Source: Candidatus Avipropionibacterium avicola (GTDB lineage: Bacteria > Actinomycetota > Actinomycetes > Propionibacteriales > Propionibacteriaceae). Taken from it: a DNA stretch of 21,526 nucleotides. This document shows, piece after piece, positions 1 to 8,586 of the stretch. The translations under genes and the position numbers were made by a program. Below the pieces are notes generated by a model, which did not search any database, was not told where the DNA came from, and saw nothing but the letters and a program-made list of their open reading frames with translations. The stretch covers positions 1-21,526 of the forward strand of contig DVLP01000332.1 in the NCBI GenBank assembly GCA_018715445.1, read 5' to 3'. Every line of letters starts with the position of its first letter. Position 1 is the first letter of the stretch.

Positions 1-164
1 AGCGACTCAAGCATGGCGAACCGGATATCTCCCATCTCGCCGCTGAGGTCGAAGATCTGGTGCACAATGCGTTTGCGCTTCTGCGGGCGTACGGGGCGGA
101 GGCTGAGTTCGACAACTCGGTCGAGCGGACCCTGACCGACCTGAAGCGTGATGGCCGCATCTGA
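1..164 (+). CDS. C-terminal fragment of an unidentified protein
   Basis: An open frame enters from the left edge (codons in phase with position 3) and stops with TGA at 162-164. About 53 residues are visible, beginning RLKHGEPDISHLAAEVEDL and ending DLKRDGRI. The segment is charged and looks helical, with no membrane segment. I do not recognise the family from this tail. It converges on the M20 amidohydrolase gene, whose stop lies 32 bp away. Codon use is normal for the window, so the frame is likely real, but the function cannot be stated. Confidence 0.6.
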   Translation, partial: RLKHGEPDISHLAAEVEDLVHNAFALLRAYGAEAEFDNSVERTLTDLKRDGRI

Positions 165-196
165 TCACCCAGGTACGGCGCTTCTTCGCCCTCGGA

Positions 197-1353
197 TCAG
201 CGTGCGCAGAACTGCTCGACCAGCCGGACCCAGAAGGTTGCGCCGATCGCGGTCGCGTCATCGTTGAAGTCGTAGTTGGACGAATGCAGGGCCGCCCGTC
301 CGCCGTTGCCGATGAAGGCATAGGCACCGGGACGTTGCTGCAGCATGAAGGAGAAGTCCTCGCCGGTCATGGCTCCCTCATGACCCAGGACCTGGTCCTC
401 CCCCACCACGGAGGCCATCACCGTACGGGCGAACTCGGCTTGGGCAGGTGGATTGATGGTCGGCGGATAGGTCCGTACGAAACGGAAGTCGGCTTCGGCA
501 CCGTGGGCCCGGCAGACCTGTTCGCTGATCTGGCGCATCCGATCGGAGATCTGCTCGATGGCGGATTCGGTGGCGGTGCGGACCGTGCCGGAGAGGGTGC
601 AGTTGCTCGGGATGGCGTTGGTCGTCTCGCCACCGTTGATGGTGGTCACCGACACCACCGCAGGCTCGGTGGGTGACACCGTACGAGAAACGATGGTCTG
701 GAAGGCTTGGACGATCTCGGCCGCGATCGGGATCGGGTCGACGTTCAGGTGCGGCATCGCTGCGTGACCACCACGACCGTTGACGGTGAGGTAGAACCGA
801 TTGCTCGAGCCCATCGCCAGCCCGGGCCCGACTCCGAACTGTCCGACGTCGAGACCCGGCCAGCTGTGCAGGGCATACACCTCGTCGATCGTGAACCGGT
901 CGAACAGGCCGTCCTCGATCATGGCCCGGGCCCCGGCGTTGCCCTCCTCGGCCGGCTGGAAGATCAGGTGCACCGCGCCGTCGAACTCGCACCTCAGCGC
1001 GAGGTGCTCGGCGGCCGCCAACAGCATGGTGGTGTGCCCGTCATGGCCGCAGGCATGCATCGCGCCGGGCGTGGTGCTGACATGCGGTACGTCGTTGGTC
1101 TCGGTCACCGGCAACGCATCCATGTCGGCACGCAGGCCGATCCCGCGACGTGCGGTGCCCTTGCGGATCACCCCGACCACCCCGGTCCGACCGATCCCGG
1201 TGTGACCTCGATCCCCCACTGCTGCAGCAGATCCGCCACGACCGCAGCGGTCCGGTGCTCGGCATAGGCGGTCTCGGGATGGGCGTGCAGGTCACGGCGC
1301 AGTTCCTGCCAGGTCGGCTGACGCGCCACAAGTTCGTCGATCAGGCCAGTCAC
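197..1353 (-). pseudogene. M20D family amidohydrolase (hippurate hydrolase-like), split by a -1 frameshift
   Basis: M20D metallopeptidases hydrolyse N-acyl amino acids or similar amides in the cytoplasm with two metal ions. The first frame starts at ATG 1353 and carries the typical N-terminus (RRDLHAHPETAYAEHRT, then LLQQWGIEV) for 50 residues. The rest lies in the -1 frame: HTGIGRTGVVGV, GLRADMDALP (Asp about 77 of the joined protein), HACGHDGHT (Cys about 102, His about 104), QPAEEG, GGHAAMPH and TGEDFSFML, ending at 197. Joining the frames near 1204 gives about 385 residues, normal for the family, with all metal-ligand motifs present. One extra C in the coding strand (GAGGTC-CACACC instead of GAGGTCACACC) would restore a single frame. 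It starts 23 bp after the 514-residue gene upstream and may be cotranscribed with it. It is either a recent pseudogene or a one-base consensus error; intact motifs after the break favour the second or a very young lesion. Confidence 0.88.
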
Positions 1354-1376
1354 ACCGCCAACCCAACCACACCGGC

Positions 1377-2921
1377 TCAGAACAGTCCGAGGAACTTCCG
1401 CTTCTGGAGCTCGACGCTCAGCGCAGGTTCGCCGGTCACGACATCGTCGGCATCGTGGAAGACCGCCTTCAGCGTGCGCACCGAAGTCCTGGCCGTGTCG
1501 CCGGACCGCGGGAAGCGGCCGGCCTGGACCTGGTCGTCGGCCAGCATCAGCAGCAACTCCCGCATCGCCGTTCCGCCCTTGGGATCATGGACGATCAGTT
1601 CCTTGCCGCCGAAGCGGCGCAGACCCCGGGTGTAGAGCACGTCCATCCCCTCCGAGGTGCCCGGATGGACCTCGATGTGGGCCAGGCGCGCACCGCCTTC
1701 GGCCAGGGTGGCTCCGTCGATCTCGAACAGTTCCTGCCACGGGATCCACACCCCGAGGACCTCAGGACGCTCGGACAGACCTTGGGCCCAAGCCATCTGG
1801 TACATCACCAAGTCGTAGATCGAGCACTCACCAACAGCCCCGATCCGTACGGCGGCCACATGCTGGTCCACCCGCTGGCTCGCACTCAGGTTGTTGGCCT
1901 GGTTGGCATCGGCCCGGGCTCTGTCGGCACGGGCCGTGTCGGCACGGGTGGCGTGGTCACCCAGCGCGGGATCGTCGATCCGCCCGATCAGGGCAAGGTC
2001 GGTCCGGGCCCGTTCCCGCTCGTACGGGATCTCCGCAGTCAGTGCGCCCTCGGCCTGCAGGACCGCGGAGTACCGGGGCATGTAGTCGACCATCACGTCA
2101 CCCAGGGAGGCAGGGACGCGGTCCAACAGCAGATAGAAGGCCTCCCCCGACTGCTCCGGCTCGTACGCCGGGAGCTCCGCGGACACGCCCGGGTCGTCAC
2201 CGGCCCCGGCCTCGTCCGTCGCGCCGGTCGGGACCAGACCGAGCAGCGGCTCCTCGGTGAACACATCGGTGTCGGGCACCCCGACGAACTCGACCCCACC
2301 GATCCGTACCCGCTGCCCCTCGCCGGGGAAGTCGTTGCTGGCAAGGGCCTCGGCGACGAAATCGGTCAGCTCGGCGTACAACCGGGCCGGGCTCAGATCC
2401 GTACCGGTGACCTGGAGATCGCGCAGTCCGATGCTCGACAGTCCCCGCGCCGTGGCCAACGAGGTGGTGTGGTCAGCATCGATCCAGGTCGCGTGCACCC
2501 AGAAGAATGCCCGGGCCGCTGTCTCGAGGAGTTCACCGACGAACATCACCTGGGTGGTCACCTGCCGTCGATGGGGGAACCAGACCACGGCATCGGGTTG
2601 TGGCGCCAGGGTGACGACCGCCTCGCAGAGGGAGCGGATCTGGGTCGACACAGGTGCCTCGGTCGTGCTGGTGAGGGTGAGGACGGCGACATGGCCTGCC
2701 ACCACCGGGTCCACCTTCTCGTGCAGCAGGCTGAGCGCCGCCCCTCGGGTCAGCTCCGGATCGATCACCGATGCGGTCAGCTCGACCTGGACCACGGCGC
2801 CGTCACTGGTCGTCAGGTCGGCCCTGGCAGGGTCAGTGGGATCCGGTGCGAGTCCTTGTTCCCACAGGTCCGTCAGGTCGGCCGGTCGTTCGGTGAGCAA
2901 GACGTGGATGGTCCAGGTCAT
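1377..2921 (-). CDS. Tandem DUF4261-like protein, 514 aa
   Basis: This is a soluble, acidic protein with no signal peptide or membrane segment. Two similar modules are visible. The first, about residues 40-215, has VVWFPHRRQ (113-120), FFWVHATWID and TARGLSSIGLRDLQV (157-171). The second, about 260-500, has LGVWIPWQELF (389-399) and LYTRGLRRFGGKELIV (429-444). The shared pattern TRGL-x-x-(I/F)G-x-x-(D/E)L-x-V resembles DUF4261/DUF4026-type proteins, whose function is unknown to me. Residues about 326-339 hold a short arginine-alanine-aspartate run. The start at ATG 2921 is supported by a GGGAAGAGA stretch 6-14 bases upstream on the - strand. The frameshifted M20 gene follows after 23 bp. The family assignment rests on motif memory; a single long divergent domain is the alternative. 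Confidence 0.7.
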   Translation of the reverse strand: MTWTIHVLLTERPADLTDLWEQGLAPDPTDPARADLTTSDGAVVQVELTASVIDPELTRGAALSLLHEKVDPVVAGHVAVLTLTSTTEAPVSTQIRSLCEAVVTLAPQPDAVVWFPHRRQVTTQVMFVGELLETAARAFFWVHATWIDADHTTSLATARGLSSIGLRDLQVTGTDLSPARLYAELTDFVAEALASNDFPGEGQRVRIGGVEFVGVPDTDVFTEEPLLGLVPTGATDEAGAGDDPGVSAELPAYEPEQSGEAFYLLLDRVPASLGDVMVDYMPRYSAVLQAEGALTAEIPYERERARTDLALIGRIDDPALGDHATRADTARADRARADANQANNLSASQRVDQHVAAVRIGAVGECSIYDLVMYQMAWAQGLSERPEVLGVWIPWQELFEIDGATLAEGGARLAHIEVHPGTSEGMDVLYTRGLRRFGGKELIVHDPKGGTAMRELLLMLADDQVQAGRFPRSGDTARTSVRTLKAVFHDADDVVTGEPALSVELQKRKFLGLF

Positions 2922-3034
2922 GGTGTCTCTTCCCGTTGGTGTCCCCGGTCGGGCGTCACTCTAGCGAGAGCAGGGGTGACGGCCCCTCGACGAGCTCGGG
3001 GGTCGTGGGTACGAGCTCGGGGGCCGGGGGTGGT

Positions 3035-3619
3035 TCAGAGGGACTCGAGGACCAGTTTGCGGGCCGGTCCGGCCCCGGACAGCACAGCCTGCCAGCCGTC
3101 GAGGACGGTGACGGCCCTGCGCTCAGCACTGTGGTCGGCGACCCAGTCGGTGACCGTGTCCCATTCCAGGGAGGCGAACCGTCCGTGGGGCAACACCGAG
3201 CCGTAGTCCTCCAGGACCGAGGCCAGAGCATCGTTCGGGTCATCACTCGAGCCGTCCTCGTCGCGGGCGACGAAGACCGCGCGGCCCGGTCCGAGCTGGA
3301 TGACCTGGTCCACCCCGGCACGGCGACGTTCACAGCGCACCTGATCGTCACACTGGTATCCCTGAGCGACCAACTGCTCAACCAGGTCGGGAGCATCGGG
3401 GCTGAACCCCGACTCCGGCTCTGGGCTGCTCGGAGCAGGATCGGAGGGCGCCGCCGAGCTGGCCGCCGGGCTGCTCGCTGGGGCCGAGGCCGTTGGCTCG
3501 GGCTCGTTGACGCCTCGCGAACACCCGCCCAGCACCAGACCCAACAGCGTCACGACAGTGGCCATCCGGATCCCGGCAGCGACGCGACCGGACCCCCGAC
3601 TCGACTGCGCAGCGCCCAT
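3035..3619 (-). CDS. Predicted small lipoprotein, 194 aa
   Basis: The N-terminus has a short basic region, a hydrophobic segment (about residues 19-32) and a lipobox LVLGGC with the lipidated Cys at 33, so the protein should be anchored on the outer face of the membrane. A low-complexity Ser/Pro/Ala linker (about 38-70) follows, then a globular domain of about 120 residues with two Cys ([12 protein letters not shown]) that could form a disulfide. I do not recognise the domain. The gene is divergent from the aldo/keto reductase. Its ATG lies 6 bases after a TAGCAT hexamer with no Shine-Dalgarno sequence, which suggests a leaderless mRNA. Function is unknown. Confidence 0.75.
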   Translation of the reverse strand: MGAAQSSRGSGRVAAGIRMATVVTLLGLVLGGCSRGVNEPEPTASAPASSPAASSAAPSDPAPSSPEPESGFSPDAPDLVEQLVAQGYQCDDQVRCERRRAGVDQVIQLGPGRAVFVARDEDGSSDDPNDALASVLEDYGSVLPHGRFASLEWDTVTDWVADHSAERRAVTVLDGWQAVLSGAGPARKLVLESL

Positions 3620-3625
3620 CAGCCG

Positions 3626-3631
3626 ATGCTA
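3626..3631 (-). promoter_or_regulatory. Candidate -10 box of a leaderless promoter for the lipoprotein gene
   Basis: TAGCAT on the - strand ends 6 bases before the ATG at 3619. That places a typical start site at or next to the start codon. No clear -35 box is seen. Confidence 0.4.
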
Positions 3632-3702
3632 CTGCGACCCACCCTCGGGAATCGGTTGCCACGCCTGTCCGGCTCGGGCCATGCAGGAGTAACCTCACCA
3701 CC

Positions 3703-4689
3703 ATGACTGATGCCACCACACCTGACATGCCCTACCGCCGCCTGGGTTCGGCCGGACTCCGGGTGAGCGCGCTGTCCTTCGGGTCATGGGTCACCTTCGG
3801 TGGCCAGGTCGACACCGGTCTAGCGAAGGACTGCCTGACCGCGGCGGCCGAGGCCGGGGTGAACTTCTTCGACAATGCCGAGGCCTACGCCGGCGGCCAG
3901 TCCGAGACGATCATGGGCAAGGCGATCGCCGAGCTCGGATGGGCACGCCACTCGTACGTGATCTCCACCAAGTTGTTCTGGGGGATCCACGACGGCACGG
4001 TCAACATGAAGAACACGTTGAACCGGAAGTACCTCCTGCAGGCCATCGACGGCTCGCTGGAGCGCCTCGGGCTGGACTTCGTCGACCTGGTGTACTGCCA
4101 CCGCCCCGACCCGCACACCCCGATCGAGGAGACGGTGTGGGCGATGAGCGACATGGTCTCGTCGGGCAAGGCGCTCTACTGGGGCACCTCGGAGTGGTCG
4201 GCCGACGAGATCCGTGCTGCCTGGTCGATCGCCGACAAGCGCAACCTGCACAAGCCGGTGATGGAGCAGCCGCAGTACAACCTCTTCCATCGCGAGCGGG
4301 TGGAGCAGGAGTACGCCCGTCTGTACGACGACATCGGCCTGGGCCTGACGACCTGGAGCCCGCTGGCCAGCGGCCTGCTCACCGGCAAGTACGTCGACGG
4401 GATCCCGGAGGGTTCGCGGGCCACCCTGCCCGGCTACGAGGGGCTGCGCAAGCGCCTCAGCGATCCGGAGGCCAATGCCAAGGTGGCCAAGCTGGTCGAG
4501 ATCGCCGGACGCCTCGATGTCAGCACCGCTCAGCTCGCCCTCGCCTGGTGCCTCACCAATCCGCGGGTGTCGACGGTGATCACCGGGGCCTCCTCGGTCG
4601 ACCAGGTCACCGAGAACATGGGGACACTGACCGCCCTGGAGCGGATCGACGACACGGTGAAGTCCGAGATCGAGGAGATCTTCGCCTGA
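3703..4689 (+). CDS. Aldo/keto reductase, Kv-beta (KCNAB)-like
   Basis: This is an NADPH-dependent carbonyl/sugar reductase of the AKR superfamily, cytoplasmic, with a TIM-barrel fold. The catalytic tetrad is visible: Asp57 and Tyr62 in [14 protein letters not shown], Lys90 in VISTKLFWG, and His133 in VYCHRPDP. The C-terminal cofactor part contains [13 protein letters not shown] and [36 protein letters not shown] at the N-terminus and [20 protein letters not shown] are typical of the bacterial homologues of the potassium-channel beta subunit. At 328 residues it is full length. The ATG at 3703 is preceded by AGGAG at 3685-3689, a rather long 13-base spacing. It converges on the GntR-LacI regulator, with 9 bp between stops. 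The physiological substrate cannot be read from the sequence. Confidence 0.93.
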   Translation: MTDATTPDMPYRRLGSAGLRVSALSFGSWVTFGGQVDTGLAKDCLTAAAEAGVNFFDNAEAYAGGQSETIMGKAIAELGWARHSYVISTKLFWGIHDGTVNMKNTLNRKYLLQAIDGSLERLGLDFVDLVYCHRPDPHTPIEETVWAMSDMVSSGKALYWGTSEWSADEIRAAWSIADKRNLHKPVMEQPQYNLFHRERVEQEYARLYDDIGLGLTTWSPLASGLLTGKYVDGIPEGSRATLPGYEGLRKRLSDPEANAKVAKLVEIAGRLDVSTAQLALAWCLTNPRVSTVITGASSVDQVTENMGTLTALERIDDTVKSEIEEIFA

Positions 4690-4698
4690 GCAGCAGGT

Positions 4699-5769
4699 TC
4701 ACGGGTCACCGGTGGAGCTGCGCACCACCAACCGCGGAGCCACGCTGACCTGCACCACGGCAGGATCGGGGACCTCCAGGGCACGCAGCACCACCTGGGC
4801 CGCCAATCGGCCAACCTCGAACCTCGGTGGCTCGATCGTGCTCAGCTCGGACCCGTTCCGGGTGGTCACCGAGTTCTCGTAGGCGATCACGGCCAGGTCG
4901 TCGGGCACCCGAATCCCCTGTCGGGACAGGGGTCCGAGCAGTCGGTTGGCCGTCATGTCGTCCAGGCAGACCAAGCCGTCCAGCCGCAGCCGGCGCACCC
5001 TTTCGGCATACGCGACCAGCTCCTCGTCGCTGAACTCGGGTTGGCGCAGGACGGCCCGGTCGACACGGGCACCGGACTCGGCGACGGCAGCGCTGAACCC
5101 GGCGTACAGCTCCTCGGAGGTGGCCGTGTCGCGTGAGCTCAACAGACCGATCCGTCGCCGGCCCAGCGATGTCAGGTGCCGTACGGCTGCTTCCCCACCG
5201 CGACGGGTGTCGGTGGCGACCCACGACAGATCTCGGCCGTGGCCTCCGGCCGGCACCCGTTCGGCGAGGACCAGGGGAAGGCCCAGAGATTCCAACCTGC
5301 GCAGGTACTTCCGAGGGTCGAGACCGCCGAAGATCGTCGGCACCAGGATCAGTGCGGTCGGTTGCCGGGCCACCAGGTCGTCGAGCAGGGCGAGCTCATG
5401 GGCGGGCTGCTGCTCGGTGGAGCGCAACAGGACATGCCCACCTGCCTGCCCGACGACCTGCTCCACCCCGGCGATCAGGTCGGGGTAGTACCACCGCGTG
5501 CTGGGCACCATGAGCCCGACCATCGGCTGATCGGACCGCGCAGCACCGGGGATCGCGACGACGATGCTGCCCGACCCTCGACGCCGCTCCACCAGGCCTT
5601 CCTCGACCAGCAGGCCGAGCGCTCGCCTGACCGTGTTGAGCCCGACACAGTGTTCCCGGGCCAGCGACTGGTCGGTGGGCAGTCGCGCCTGCAGCGGCCA
5701 CTTGCCACTGACGATCTCCTGCCTGACGCTGGCGGCCACCGCCAACGTCAGGCTCCCCCCGACGCTCAT
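4699..5769 (-). CDS. GntR-type wHTH / LacI-type sugar-binding hybrid transcriptional regulator (AraR-like)
   Basis: Residues about 5-72 form a GntR winged helix-turn-helix (VRQEIVSGKWPLQARLPTDQ, NTVRRALGLLVEEGLVERRR, GSGSIV). From about 82 to the end there is a periplasmic-binding-protein fold of the LacI/GalR type (VGLMVPSTRWYYPDLIAGVE, DTRRGGEAAVRHLTSLGRRRIGLL, DGLVCLDDMTANRLL, RLAAQVVLRALE). AraR of Bacillus has the same architecture and is an effector-relieved repressor of sugar genes. The start at ATG 5769 lies 7 bp after the stop of the sugar-binding lipoprotein gene, so the two form an operon, and autoregulation together with the binding protein is likely. Its DNA site would be of GntR type, so it is not an obvious match for the CG-centred palindrome at 15862-15889. 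The effector is unknown, probably a sugar. Confidence 0.92.
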   Translation of the reverse strand: MSVGGSLTLAVAASVRQEIVSGKWPLQARLPTDQSLAREHCVGLNTVRRALGLLVEEGLVERRRGSGSIVVAIPGAARSDQPMVGLMVPSTRWYYPDLIAGVEQVVGQAGGHVLLRSTEQQPAHELALLDDLVARQPTALILVPTIFGGLDPRKYLRRLESLGLPLVLAERVPAGGHGRDLSWVATDTRRGGEAAVRHLTSLGRRRIGLLSSRDTATSEELYAGFSAAVAESGARVDRAVLRQPEFSDEELVAYAERVRRLRLDGLVCLDDMTANRLLGPLSRQGIRVPDDLAVIAYENSVTTRNGSELSTIEPPRFEVGRLAAQVVLRALEVPDPAVVQVSVAPRLVVRSSTGDP

Positions 5770-5776
5770 CCCACGG

Positions 5777-7396
5777 TCACCCCTGGGCTGCGTACTCGTC
5801 GGCGATCTTGGAGCCGACGCCGTCGCGCCACTGCTGCACCGCCGGAGCCCAGTCCGACAACGGCTTGCGTCCTTGGATGATCTCGCCCTGCAGGTCGCCC
5901 AGCTTGCGGGTCTCGGTCGGGGCCTTGGTCACCGCGGTCTCGGAGTACTTGCCACGCGAGGGATCCGCGATGCCGGCCGGGATCTGCTCGGCGCAGTACT
6001 GGTGGATCATCTCGGTCAGCTCCGGACGGCCGGGGGTGTAGATGTCACGCCAGATCGCCGAGCCTGCGTAGTTGAGTCCGCGGATCGCCTCGTCGGGACG
6101 GTCGGGGTCGAGCATGATGTCGCCGTCCTTGAGGTCCCACTGCCGTCCCTCGATGCCGAAGTTGACGGTGAGGTACTCCTGCGAGCCGAAGGGCGAGGCG
6201 ATGTAGTCCAACACCGTGAGCAGTTCGTCGATCCGGTCGGCATCGTCGATCTTGCTCAACCCCACCGGTGCCGTGTAGGCCGGAGCTCCCAGGTGCTTGG
6301 CCGCCGTGCCGCCGCCGTCCCACTGCGGCATCACGAGGGCACCGACCGGGGTGTCGAGCACCTGGGCCTTCGACTGCCAGTTGGCGAAGTCCTGACTGAG
6401 CATCGCTGTCACCCCGGCGTCGAACCAGGTGTGCGACGAGGCCGGGTCGCTGAACGAGTTCGGGTGATAGAGCCCCTCACCGAACATGCCCGCGACGATC
6501 TCGAGCGCCCGTTCGTACTCCGGGGTCTCGTAGGCATTGGTCCAGTTGCCGGCGTCATCGACGCTCCACCCGTTCGGTGCGCCGAGGGACTCCAGGATCT
6601 CCGGCACCGTCCAGTCGTTCGGCAGCTGACCGAAGGCGAACAGGTCGTTGTCGGGGTCATGGACCTCGCGACACAGGTCGAGGAAGGCCTCACCGTCGGC
6701 CAGGTCGGGGATCAGCTCGATCCCCCGGGCCTCGAAGACATCGCCGCGGGTCAGCATCACCCGCCCCGCCGGCACTCGGGCCTGCGGGACGCCCCAGATC
6801 TTGCCGTCGAAGGTCGTGACCTGCCAGGCGGCCGGCGGGATGTTCGCCAGGTTCGGATAGTTGGCCACCGCGTCGCCGGAGAGGTGCTCGGTCAGGTCGG
6901 TGAACAGCTTGTCCAGCAGCTTCGGCAGCTGCGGCACGACCACGATCTGGGTCAGGTCCCCGAGCGCTTCGCCGGCCACCGAAGTCTGGAACTTCTGCAG
7001 GTACTGGGTGCTGTCAACGGCCGTGAGGCTGATCTCGGTCCCGAGATCAGCGTTGACCTTCTGCCACCACTGGTTGCGATCCATCGCCGTGGCGGTGGCC
7101 GTGCCCTGGACGAACAACTCGACCGGGGCGCTGAGATCGAGCGGCACCCGTCCGGTGCTGACCGGCGGATCGGGGTAGGACAGATAGCCGTCCGGCACTC
7201 CGGTCTCGGTGTCTCCGGCGAGGTCGGGCTGGGGACCGTCGTACGCGATGTGCTGCGGATACACCAGCTGGTCGCCTTCGCCGCCGCCCTCGGCGCCCCC
7301 ACCGCCGGCGTCCTCGGTGCGGCAACCCACCGCCAGTCCTGTCGTGGTGGCCACTGCAGCGCCCAGCAGCGATCGTCGTGTCACCCGTTCAAACAT
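5777..7396 (-). CDS. ABC-type sugar-binding lipoprotein (LplA-like family 1 solute-binding protein)
   Basis: The N-terminus reads MFERVTRRSLLGAAVATTTG followed by LAVGC. The twin arginines (7-8), hydrophobic stretch and lipobox Cys25 indicate Tat export and lipid anchoring. The 539-residue mature region has the features of large family 1 oligosaccharide-binding proteins (FDGKIWGVPQARVP, LLTVLDYIASPFGSQEYLTVNFGIEG, NYAGSAIWRD), resembling LplA. Such proteins normally sit beside two permease genes of the LplB/YtcP type; none is present here, and only the regulator follows. ATG 7396 has a fitting GAAGGG about 7 bases upstream. An imperfect direct repeat lies immediately upstream (7405-7439). It either feeds a permease encoded elsewhere or acts as a sensor. 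Confidence 0.9.
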   Translation of the reverse strand: MFERVTRRSLLGAAVATTTGLAVGCRTEDAGGGGAEGGGEGDQLVYPQHIAYDGPQPDLAGDTETGVPDGYLSYPDPPVSTGRVPLDLSAPVELFVQGTATATAMDRNQWWQKVNADLGTEISLTAVDSTQYLQKFQTSVAGEALGDLTQIVVVPQLPKLLDKLFTDLTEHLSGDAVANYPNLANIPPAAWQVTTFDGKIWGVPQARVPAGRVMLTRGDVFEARGIELIPDLADGEAFLDLCREVHDPDNDLFAFGQLPNDWTVPEILESLGAPNGWSVDDAGNWTNAYETPEYERALEIVAGMFGEGLYHPNSFSDPASSHTWFDAGVTAMLSQDFANWQSKAQVLDTPVGALVMPQWDGGGTAAKHLGAPAYTAPVGLSKIDDADRIDELLTVLDYIASPFGSQEYLTVNFGIEGRQWDLKDGDIMLDPDRPDEAIRGLNYAGSAIWRDIYTPGRPELTEMIHQYCAEQIPAGIADPSRGKYSETAVTKAPTETRKLGDLQGEIIQGRKPLSDWAPAVQQWRDGVGSKIADEYAAQG

Positions 7397-7404
7397 CAGT
7401 CACC

Positions 7405-7439
7405 CTTCGTTGTGGCACCATGGGCTTCATTGTGTCCAT
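7405..7439 (-). promoter_or_regulatory. Imperfect direct repeat in front of the sugar-binding protein, candidate operator
   Basis: On the - strand ATGGACACAATGAAG (7439-7425) is followed, after CCC, by ATGGTGCCACAACGAAG (7421-7405). The second copy includes the Shine-Dalgarno-like GAAGG. The position between promoter and start codon fits control by the regulator encoded in the same operon, but no symmetrical site is seen, so this is tentative. Confidence 0.3.
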
Positions 7440-7610
7440 CTAACGACTCGAGCTGTGAGCCAGGGACACCGCCAGTGCAGCATTGCGGTTGATCGCCCAC
7501 TCTAGGGCATGGACGCGATGGGCACCATGGTCGCGACCATTCGCTTTTCGACTCCGTGTCGCAGGATGGACGTTCACCGATCGGACATCCCGGTCGAGGC
7601 ACAATGGCCC

Positions 7611-8510
7611 ATGGCTCATCAGCACATCTCCCTCAGGGAGTACATCGATCATCTCAAGGCCGAGGGATACCGGGTCGAGGGAGCCGAAGGGGACGATCCA
7701 GTGCTGATCGCCCCCAACGGCTCGGCGATGCAGACCTGGCGTCAGGACTATCCGTACGACGACTTGATGACGCGCGACGTCTACGACCTGGAGAAGTACA
7801 AGCTCCAGATCGAGCTGTTGAAGTTCCAGTACTGGACCGAGGACACCGGCTCCAAGCATGTCGTCGTCTTCGAGGGCCGCGATGCTGCCGGCAAGGGCGG
7901 CACGATCAAGAGGTTCACCGAGCACCTCAACCCGCGCACCGCCCGTGTGGTGGCGCTGCCCAAGCCGTCCAGCAGCGAGAAGGGCCAGTGGTACTTCCAG
8001 CGCTACATCCAACACCTGCCGACGGCCGGGGAGATCGTGATGTTCGACCGCTCCTGGTACAACCGCGCCGGGGTGGAACGCGTGATGGGCTTCTGCACCG
8101 ACGAGGAGTACGAGACCTTCATGACCCAGGCCCCGCAGTTCGAGCGGATGTTGGTGGAGTCGGGGATCACGGTCACGAAGTTCTGGTTCTCGGTCACCCA
8201 GGACGAGCAGCGCACCCGGTTCGCCCTGCGCCAGATCGATCCGGTCCGACGCTGGAAGCTCTCCCCCATGGACCTCGAGAGCCTCGACCGGTGGGAGGCC
8301 TACACCGCTGCCAAGGAAGCGATGTTCGAACGCACCGACAAGCGCTGGGCCCCCTGGCGCACGGTGAAGTCCAACGACAAGAAGCGCGCCCGACTCAACG
8401 CGATGCGCGCTTTCCTGCACCAGTTCGACTACGACGGCAAGGACACCTCCGTGGTCCGGGCGCCCGATGACAACATCGTGCGTCGCGCGAAGCACACCTC
8501 CGGCGACTGA
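7611..8510 (+). CDS. ppk2: Polyphosphate kinase 2 (PPK2)
   Basis: PPK2 enzymes transfer phosphate between polyphosphate and nucleotides in the cytoplasm. The Walker A loop GRDAAGKGGTIKR lies at residues 89-101, the lid region KPSSSEKGQWYFQRYIQHLP at 118-137, and the Walker B-type EIVMFDRSWYNRAGVERVMG at 141-160. WKLSPMDLESLDRWEAY and KRARLNAMRAFL are further family motifs. With the start at ATG 7611 the protein is 299 residues, typical of one-domain (class I-type) PPK2. The frame stays open upstream to 7509, with an ATG at 7566, but that extension has no family similarity that I can see. No strong Shine-Dalgarno precedes 7611; CACAAT at 7600-7605 could be a leaderless -10 box. Direction (nucleotide or polyphosphate synthesis) cannot be told from sequence alone. 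Confidence 0.93.
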   Translation: MAHQHISLREYIDHLKAEGYRVEGAEGDDPVLIAPNGSAMQTWRQDYPYDDLMTRDVYDLEKYKLQIELLKFQYWTEDTGSKHVVVFEGRDAAGKGGTIKRFTEHLNPRTARVVALPKPSSSEKGQWYFQRYIQHLPTAGEIVMFDRSWYNRAGVERVMGFCTDEEYETFMTQAPQFERMLVESGITVTKFWFSVTQDEQRTRFALRQIDPVRRWKLSPMDLESLDRWEAYTAAKEAMFERTDKRWAPWRTVKSNDKKRARLNAMRAFLHQFDYDGKDTSVVRAPDDNIVRRAKHTSGD

Positions 8511-8531
8511 GGCTCAGCCTGCCTCGCGGAA

Positions 8532-8558
8532 CGGGGGCCTGAAAACCCATTGCCCCCG
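8532..8558 (+). terminator. GC hairpin after ppk2
   Basis: CGGGGGC at 8532-8538 pairs perfectly with GCCCCCG at 8552-8558 around a 13-base loop. It lies 22 bp after the ppk2 stop and before the methyltransferase gene. There is no U-tract, so it is at best a high-GC type terminator or an attenuating hairpin. Confidence 0.4.
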
Positions 8559-8586
8559 GGGAACGCGGTGCGGTTGGCTGTGGCGG

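Noticed and set aside
1455..3206. 583-codon + strand frame opposite the DUF4261-like gene
   Set aside because: Antisense shadow with low-complexity composition, overlapping two better supported - strand genes.
5564..7492. Very long + strand open frame (642 codons) opposite the sugar-binding protein and regulator
   Set aside because: It is the antisense shadow of two clear - strand genes. Its translation is Arg/Gly/Val/His-rich without family motifs, as expected for high-GC antisense frames.
7509..7610. N-terminal extension of polyphosphate kinase 2 from ATG 7509 or 7566
   Set aside because: The extra residues are Arg/Ser-rich and unlike the family N-terminus; the ATG at 7611 gives a normal PPK2 length.
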